Assembly (NCBI GenBank): GCA_013388525.1
Contig: JACAFA010000198.1
Coordinates: forward strand, 1 to 9,849
DNA from: Ignavibacteriaceae bacterium
Lineage (GTDB): Bacteria; Bacteroidota; Ignavibacteria; Ignavibacteriales; Ignavibacteriaceae
Reading direction: 5' to 3'
DNA length: 9,849 nt
This document shows positions 5,851 to 9,849 of the stretch, piece by piece (within the stretch, counting starts at the first letter, position 1; the number at the start of each line of letters is the position of its first letter). The notes under the pieces are model-generated. The model worked only from the letters and a program-made list of their open reading frames with translations, was not told where the DNA came from and made no database searches. The position numbers were made by a program, and so were the translations under genes.

Positions 5851-7351
5851 TCATTAAAACACACATTATGAAATCAATTTTAACCAGTTTGATAATTGCA
5901 CTACTAACAATTTCGTGTACATCGACAAAGAAAAATAATGCTTTAGTGGTTATAAATCAACCCGCCGAGTTTGAAACTCAAGAAGCAATTTGGTTGATAT
6001 GGCCAGCTACCAATCATAAAGAAAGTGAATCTGTTGAAAAAGTTACCCTTTCGATTATAGAAGCTTTAATTGACGATATAGACATTGTAGTAACCTGCAA
6101 AAATAAAGAACTTCTTAAACAAGCGAGTGTAACTTTGAAAAACCGTTTCGGAAAACAGAAAAGACTGAAGCTTTTAGAAATACCATCTTTTGAAATCTGG
6201 ACAAGAGATATGGGGCCTATATTTGTAGAAACCAATCAAAAGACATTTGCTATTGCAGACTTCAATTTTAATTCTTGGGGATATGCAGACACCTTGGACA
6301 TTGACACCAAAACTGAAGAAATGTATGATGTTAGGGTTGCTAAACATTTTAAGTTGCCCGTGATTTCGAGTTCAATGATTAGTGAAGGTGGAAATAGAGA
6401 AGTCAATGGAAAAGGCACTTTGATAACTTCAGAGGTAGTCGAAAAAGGCAGAAATCCAAATATGAGCAAGTTACAAATGGAGGCCGAATACAAACGGCTG
6501 TTGGGAACAAAAAAAGTTATCTGGTTAAAACAAGGTTTGGTTGAAGACGACCATACCTTCCTCGGTCCAATTTCTACAAAAGACGGAACAAAAGCTTATA
6601 CCGTAGTTACTACAAATGGTCACGTAGATGAATTTGTTCGTTTTGTAAATGATTCCACCATTCTTTTGGCACAAATAGACAGCACGGAATTGGATGACCC
6701 AATAGCCTTTGAAAACAACAAACGAATTGAGGAGAATTACCAAATATTATTCAAAGCTACTGACCAAGATGGTAAACCATTTACCATAATTAGAATACCA
6801 CTTCCTGGAACAATTTATAATACAATGAACCCTGGCGATTATGTATATGACTACATTAAAACCCTTGATTATGAAAATGGAGTTAAGTTCCCTGATGGTG
6901 AAAGTGTAAAAGTTATGGCTGCGTTAAGCTATCTCAACTTCATCATTACCAACAAAGTAATTATTGGTCAAACCTGTTGGAGAGAAGGAATGCCCGAAGA
7001 GTTAAAATTAAAGGATGAAAAGGCTGCCCAAATATTGCAATCTGTTTTTCCCAACCGAAAGGTAATTATGATTGATGCCCTCGCTGTGAATTTGGGAGGT
7101 GGCGGAATTCATTGTATAAGTATGCAACAACCAGCGTTATCAAATAATTAGGTGTAAAATTGAAACAAAATAAACGATGTACAACAATGTATATAAAAAA
7201 TAGGCGAAGCAGCAGTAAATGTCTGCTGGTTTGTACAGCGGAAAAGTCTTTTCGCGGTAAAACCTTAAAAGGAACTATGTTTTTAACTAAGTTGTTGGAA
7301 ATAAAAGACACCGCAACTATTTTTTTAATTATCAATTTACTAAACATATAG
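5844..7351 (+). mobile_element. Integron-cassette-like unit 3 (agmatine deiminase family gene plus degenerate site C)
   Basis: The unit begins in GTTGTACATC (5843-5852). After the gene, GATGTACAAC at 7176-7185 is its exact reverse complement over ten bases, marking the inverse core of this unit's own site. The right end is less certain: GTTAAAC at 7351-7357 is the best candidate core, giving an approximate end at 7351. Confidence 0.65.
5868..7151 (+). CDS. Lipoprotein agmatine deiminase/peptidyl-arginine deiminase family protein (PAD_porph)
   Basis: This 427-residue member of the guanidino-group-modifying superfamily hydrolyses a guanidine, most likely agmatine to N-carbamoylputrescine or a related substrate. 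Visible family motifs: WTRDMGP (111-117), EGGNRE (173-178), GHVDEF with His252 and Asp254, and the C-terminal GGGGIHC with nucleophile Cys416. Residues 1-18 are a signal peptide ending LTIS before Cys19, a plausible Bacteroidota lipobox, so the enzyme is probably anchored outside the cytoplasm, unlike ordinary cytosolic AguA (about 350-370 residues). PPAD of Porphyromonas belongs to the same superfamily; exact substrate cannot be read. The ATG at 5868 starts the signal peptide; the TTG at 5844 would add residues inside the recombination core. No Shine-Dalgarno site is present. Confidence 0.88.
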   Translation: MKSILTSLIIALLTISCTSTKKNNALVVINQPAEFETQEAIWLIWPATNHKESESVEKVTLSIIEALIDDIDIVVTCKNKELLKQASVTLKNRFGKQKRLKLLEIPSFEIWTRDMGPIFVETNQKTFAIADFNFNSWGYADTLDIDTKTEEMYDVRVAKHFKLPVISSSMISEGGNREVNGKGTLITSEVVEKGRNPNMSKLQMEAEYKRLLGTKKVIWLKQGLVEDDHTFLGPISTKDGTKAYTVVTTNGHVDEFVRFVNDSTILLAQIDSTELDDPIAFENNKRIEENYQILFKATDQDGKPFTIIRIPLPGTIYNTMNPGDYVYDYIKTLDYENGVKFPDGESVKVMAALSYLNFIITNKVIIGQTCWREGMPEELKLKDEKAAQILQSVFPNRKVIMIDALAVNLGGGGIHCISMQQPALSNN

Positions 7352-7357
7352 TTAAAC
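7176..7357 (+). repeat. Degenerate attC-like site C
   Basis: The left boundary is strong: GATGTACAAC repeats, inverted and exact, the bases that begin unit 3. The following left arm (7186-7206, ending AAATAGGCG) pairs loosely with CGCAACTATTTTTTTAATTAT at 7312-7332. The inside holds two small hairpins, CAGCAG/CTGCTG (7209-7227) and GCGGAAAAG/CTTTTCGC (around 7238-7255). It lacks the GC-rich arms of sites A and B and is about 45 bases longer, so it is either decayed or of another subtype. GTTAAAC at 7351-7357 fits GTTRRRY and may be the closing core. Confidence 0.5.
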
Positions 7358-7360
7358 AAA

Positions 7361-7365
7361 AGGAG
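7361..7365 (+). promoter_or_regulatory. Shine-Dalgarno site of the choloylglycine hydrolase gene
   Basis: AGGAG, within AAAAGGAGAA, lies five bases before the ATG at 7371 and fixes that start. It sits only a few bases to the right of the proposed end of the cassette island. Confidence 0.8.
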
Positions 7366-7370
7366 AACCT

Positions 7371-8420
7371 ATGAAATTAAAATTGATTTTACCGTTAGTA
7401 ATATTTTTTATAATTGTGGCTTTTACAGATAAGCCAAGTACCTGTACAAGGGTTGTTTATAACGGACCTAATGGGACAATTTTAACCGGACGAAGTATGG
7501 ATTTCTCTTTACCCATCCCCGCAAATCTGTGGGCATTTCCAAGGGGAATAAAACGTTACGGCGAAGTCGGACCAAATTCAATTGAGTGGACATCTAAATA
7601 TGGAAGCCTTATAGCCAGCTCCTGGGATATTGCAACCTCTGACGGCATTAACGAAAAAGGCCTTGTCGCAAATATGTTATGGCTTGTTGAGTCTACTTAT
7701 CCGGAATTTGAAAAATCAGGAAATAAGAAAGGACTTTCAATTTCACTGTGGGCACAGTATGCGTTAGACAACTTTGCTACAGTGGCAGAAGCTGTTGACG
7801 CTCTCAGCAAAGAAGAGTTTGTGGTGGTTACAGATTACATTCCCGGAACCGACAAATACACCACCGTGCACCTCTCTTTATCAGATGCATCCGGAGATAA
7901 TGCAATCCTTGAATACATTGATGGAAAACTGGTGATACATCATGATCCTTCTTACACTGTCATGACAAATGATCCAAAGTTTGAAGAGCAGTTAGCTATT
8001 CAACAATACTGGCAAAATATTCCAGGCAATGTATTTCTACCGGGTACTGTAAAAACTTCTGACAGGTTTGTCAGAGCAAATTATTACATTAACGCAATTC
8101 CTAAAACAGATGACCAGCAAATTTCAGTTGCAAGTGTTTTCAGCGTTGTGCGAAATGTTTCTGTGCCTTATGGTATTTCAATCGAGGGTTTTCCGAATCT
8201 TTCAACAACCAGATGGAGAGTGGTTGCTGATCATAAAAATCTTGTTTACTACTTTGAAACTGCGTTAACTCCAAACACATTTTGGGTTGATTTAAAAAAA
8301 TTAGACTTCAGTGAAAACGCTCCGGTTAAAGTTCTTAAAACAGATAATGGACAGTATTATGCCGGCGAAGCATCTGCTCAAATGATAGAATCAGTTCCAT
8401 TTAAATTTCAAGGATTATAA
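7371..8420 (+). CDS. Secreted choloylglycine hydrolase/penicillin V acylase family Ntn hydrolase
   Basis: This 349-residue linear-amide C-N hydrolase has an N-terminal export signal (residues 1-18, hydrophobic) followed by a short propeptide and Cys25, the expected N-terminal nucleophile after processing. The family active site is in register with that cysteine: Arg41 and Asp44 in GRSMDF lie 16 and 19 residues on, as Arg18 and Asp21 do from Cys2 in characterised bile salt hydrolases. Asn200 (MTNDP) and Arg281 or Arg283 (TTRWR) match the distal residues, and GINEKGLVANMLWL is the conserved central segment. Substrates in the family include penicillin V, conjugated bile acids and N-acyl homoserine lactones. 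An environmental organism makes acyl-amide or signal cleavage likelier than bile deconjugation, but that is inference. The gene has its own Shine-Dalgarno site. Confidence 0.9.
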   Translation: MKLKLILPLVIFFIIVAFTDKPSTCTRVVYNGPNGTILTGRSMDFSLPIPANLWAFPRGIKRYGEVGPNSIEWTSKYGSLIASSWDIATSDGINEKGLVANMLWLVESTYPEFEKSGNKKGLSISLWAQYALDNFATVAEAVDALSKEEFVVVTDYIPGTDKYTTVHLSLSDASGDNAILEYIDGKLVIHHDPSYTVMTNDPKFEEQLAIQQYWQNIPGNVFLPGTVKTSDRFVRANYYINAIPKTDDQQISVASVFSVVRNVSVPYGISIEGFPNLSTTRWRVVADHKNLVYYFETALTPNTFWVDLKKLDFSENAPVKVLKTDNGQYYAGEASAQMIESVPFKFQGL

Positions 8421-8435
8421 TTTTAATTAAAAAAA

Positions 8436-8463
8436 ACGGACAGAGAATTTTCGCTCTGTCCGT
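8436..8463 (-). terminator. Intrinsic terminator of the isocitrate dehydrogenase gene (probably bidirectional)
   Basis: ACGGACAGAG (8436-8445) and CTCTGTCCGT (8454-8463) form a perfect 10-bp stem with an 8-base loop. Read on the minus strand the stem is followed by at least seven Ts (complement of the A-run 8429-8435), a textbook intrinsic terminator for the convergent gene. For the plus-strand hydrolase the tail after the stem is only ACTTATT, so termination there would be weaker. Confidence 0.88.
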
Positions 8464-8496
8464 ACTTATTAAAAATATTTTATCTAAAATCTTTTT

Positions 8497-9849
8497 CTAC
8501 ATCTCATCAATTATCTTATTAAACACTGCGCTGGGTCGCATAACTTCAAAAGCTTTTTTATCATTTGGTAGATAATAGCCGCCAATATCAACAGGCTTTC
8601 TCTGCACTGAAATTAAATCGCTTACAATTTTTTCTTCGTTAGCAGAAAGCTCTTTATAAATTTTTGCAAAACGATTTTTTAATTCAGCATCATCATTTTG
8701 CTTTGCCAAAGCTTCAGCCCAGTAAAATGAAAGATAGAATGAGCTTCCTCTATTATCAATCTCTCCGGCTTTGCGGGAAGGCATTCGTCCATTTTCAAGA
8801 TACTTTAGTATTGCCCTATCAAGTGTTTCAGCCAATACTTTTGCTTTGGGATTTTTTGTTTTATCGTAAACCATTTCAAAAGATGGAACAAGTGCGCAGT
8901 ACTCGCCAAGCGAATCCCATCTTAAATGATTTTCTTTTAATAACTGATCAACGTGCTTTGGTGCGGAACCACCGGCACCTGTTTCAAATAGTCCACCGCC
9001 TTTTAGCAGCGGAACGATTGAAAGCATTCGTGCACTTGTGCCTAATTCAAGTATAGGAAACAAATCAGTTAAATAATCACGAAGAACATTTCCCGTTACG
9101 GAAATTGTATCCAAACCTTTTCTTGTTCTCTCGAGAGTAAATTTCATTGCATCAACTGGTTTGAGGATTTTTATTTCAAGTCCGGTTGTATCGTGTTCGG
9201 GTAAATACTTTTTAACCTTTGCACTTATTTCTCTATCGTGTGCTCTATTTTCATCTAGCCAGAAAATTGCCGGTGATGAAGACGCTCTTGCTCTGTTAAC
9301 TGCAAGTTTAACCCAGTCTTTTATGGCTTCGTCCTTTGCCTGGCACATTCTGAAAATATCGCCTTCTTCAACGGGTTGTTCCATTAAAACTTTTCCTTCT
9401 AAGTTTACTGCACGCACAACACCATCACTTTTAACTTCAAAAGTTTTATCGTGTGAGCCGTATTCTTCAGCTTTCTTTGCCATCAATCCAACATTAGAAA
9501 CAGCGCCCATTATCGCGGGATCAAACTGACCTTTGGTTTTTGCATCTTCAATAATCGTCTGATACATCGTTGCATAGCTGCGGTCAGGAATCATTGCAAT
9601 GCAATCCTGAAGTTCATCTTTTTTATTCCACATCTTTCCACCGTCGCGAACAATATTTGGCATTGAAGCATCAACTATTACATCATTCGGTACGTGAAGA
9701 TTCGTTTTATTGATTCTCGAATCAATCATCGCAAGTTCGGGACGATATTCATAAACTTTGTTTATATCGTTTTCAATTTCTTTTCGTTTTTCATCGGGAA
9801 GTTTTTTTAGTTTTTCAAGAACATCCATCAAGCCGTTATTTACATTTGC
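8497..9849 (-). CDS. NADP-dependent monomeric isocitrate dehydrogenase, C-terminal fragment
   Basis: The minus-strand frame is open from the right edge to the TAG at 8497-8499, giving the last 450 residues of a protein whose family is normally about 740 long; the N-terminal part lies beyond the window. The enzyme oxidatively decarboxylates isocitrate to 2-oxoglutarate in the TCA cycle, making NADPH. Recognisable monomeric-type segments are [16 protein letters not shown], the [11 protein letters not shown] region, [22 protein letters not shown] sequence (here [18 protein letters not shown]), [68 protein letters not shown] and [19 protein letters not shown]. The reading continues six codons past the internal methionine near 9828 (ANVNNG), so that methionine is not the start. 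It runs convergently with the hydrolase gene. Confidence 0.97.
   Translation of the reverse strand, partial: ANVNNGLMDVLEKLKKLPDEKRKEIENDINKVYEYRPELAMIDSRINKTNLHVPNDVIVDASMPNIVRDGGKMWNKKDELQDCIAMIPDRSYATMYQTIIEDAKTKGQFDPAIMGAVSNVGLMAKKAEEYGSHDKTFEVKSDGVVRAVNLEGKVLMEQPVEEGDIFRMCQAKDEAIKDWVKLAVNRARASSSPAIFWLDENRAHDREISAKVKKYLPEHDTTGLEIKILKPVDAMKFTLERTRKGLDTISVTGNVLRDYLTDLFPILELGTSARMLSIVPLLKGGGLFETGAGGSAPKHVDQLLKENHLRWDSLGEYCALVPSFEMVYDKTKNPKAKVLAETLDRAILKYLENGRMPSRKAGEIDNRGSSFYLSFYWAEALAKQNDDAELKNRFAKIYKELSANEEKIVSDLISVQRKPVDIGGYYLPNDKKAFEVMRPSAVFNKIIDEM

Noticed and set aside
5844..5867. TTG start for the agmatine deiminase gene
   Set aside because: The codon overlaps the recombination core GTTGTACA; the ATG at 5868 opens a proper lipoprotein signal peptide.
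4543..6743. Minus-strand open frames of 60-96 codons across the cassette island
   Set aside because: Each is antisense to a recognisable plus-strand protein, and some cross the palindromes; Ser/Phe-rich translations are typical of antisense AT-rich genes.
7160..7351. Small plus-strand open frame of 63 codons between the deiminase and hydrolase genes
   Set aside because: It begins at TTG, lies entirely in the palindromic site C and has no ribosome site or recognisable protein pattern.
8664..9529. Plus-strand open frames inside the isocitrate dehydrogenase gene
   Set aside because: They are antisense to a clearly conserved enzyme and their translations show no domain pattern.

Overview
The window looks like chromosomal DNA from a Bacteroidota/Ignavibacteriota-type bacterium (FCB group). 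This rests on low overall GC, TAnnTTTG-type promoter candidates, and proteins that read as FCB relatives: a DUF2867 SDR-type protein, an AAA/DUF4143 ATPase, a secreted choloylglycine-hydrolase-family enzyme and a monomeric isocitrate dehydrogenase. Two genes outside the central island have strong Shine-Dalgarno sites (AAAGGAGG at 2624-2631, AGGAG at 7361-7365), which fits Ignavibacteria better than core Bacteroidia. The assignment is an inference.

Left part (1-3844). This holds the 3' end of the SDR/DUF2867 gene, then an AAA+ ATPase with a C-terminal DUF4143 nuclease-like fold. The ATPase lies between two copies of a 25-bp perfect repeat derived from the SDR 3' coding end. Next come a small dimeric alpha/beta-barrel (ABM-type) protein with an unfamiliar tail, and a secreted protein with three EPCC motifs.

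Central island (3845 to about 7351). This is the most interesting part. Four + strand genes (two DUF1801 proteins, a GIY-YIG nuclease fused to a PUA/EVE-like domain, and a lipoprotein agmatine-deiminase-family enzyme) are packed into three units separated by large, imperfectly palindromic elements of about 135 bp. The bases that begin each unit at a G^TT are the reverse complement of the bases that open the palindrome ending the same unit: GTTAGCGGT with ACCGCTAAC (9/9), GTTACCAGTA with its partner (14/15 when extended), and GTTGTACATC with GATGTACAAC (10/10). This is the boundary logic of integron gene cassettes and attC sites. No integrase gene is in the window, and the core triplets GTT/AAC are present without the full classical GTTRRRY consensus. 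I read it as an integrase-less cassette cluster (CALIN-like) using an attC family of unusual sequence.

Right part (7351-9849). This contains a secreted Ntn hydrolase of the choloylglycine hydrolase/penicillin V acylase family, a strong hairpin terminator, and, convergent on the minus strand, the C-terminal 450 residues of NADP-dependent monomeric isocitrate dehydrogenase, cut by the window edge. The island appears to have been inserted 19-20 bp upstream of the hydrolase start codon.
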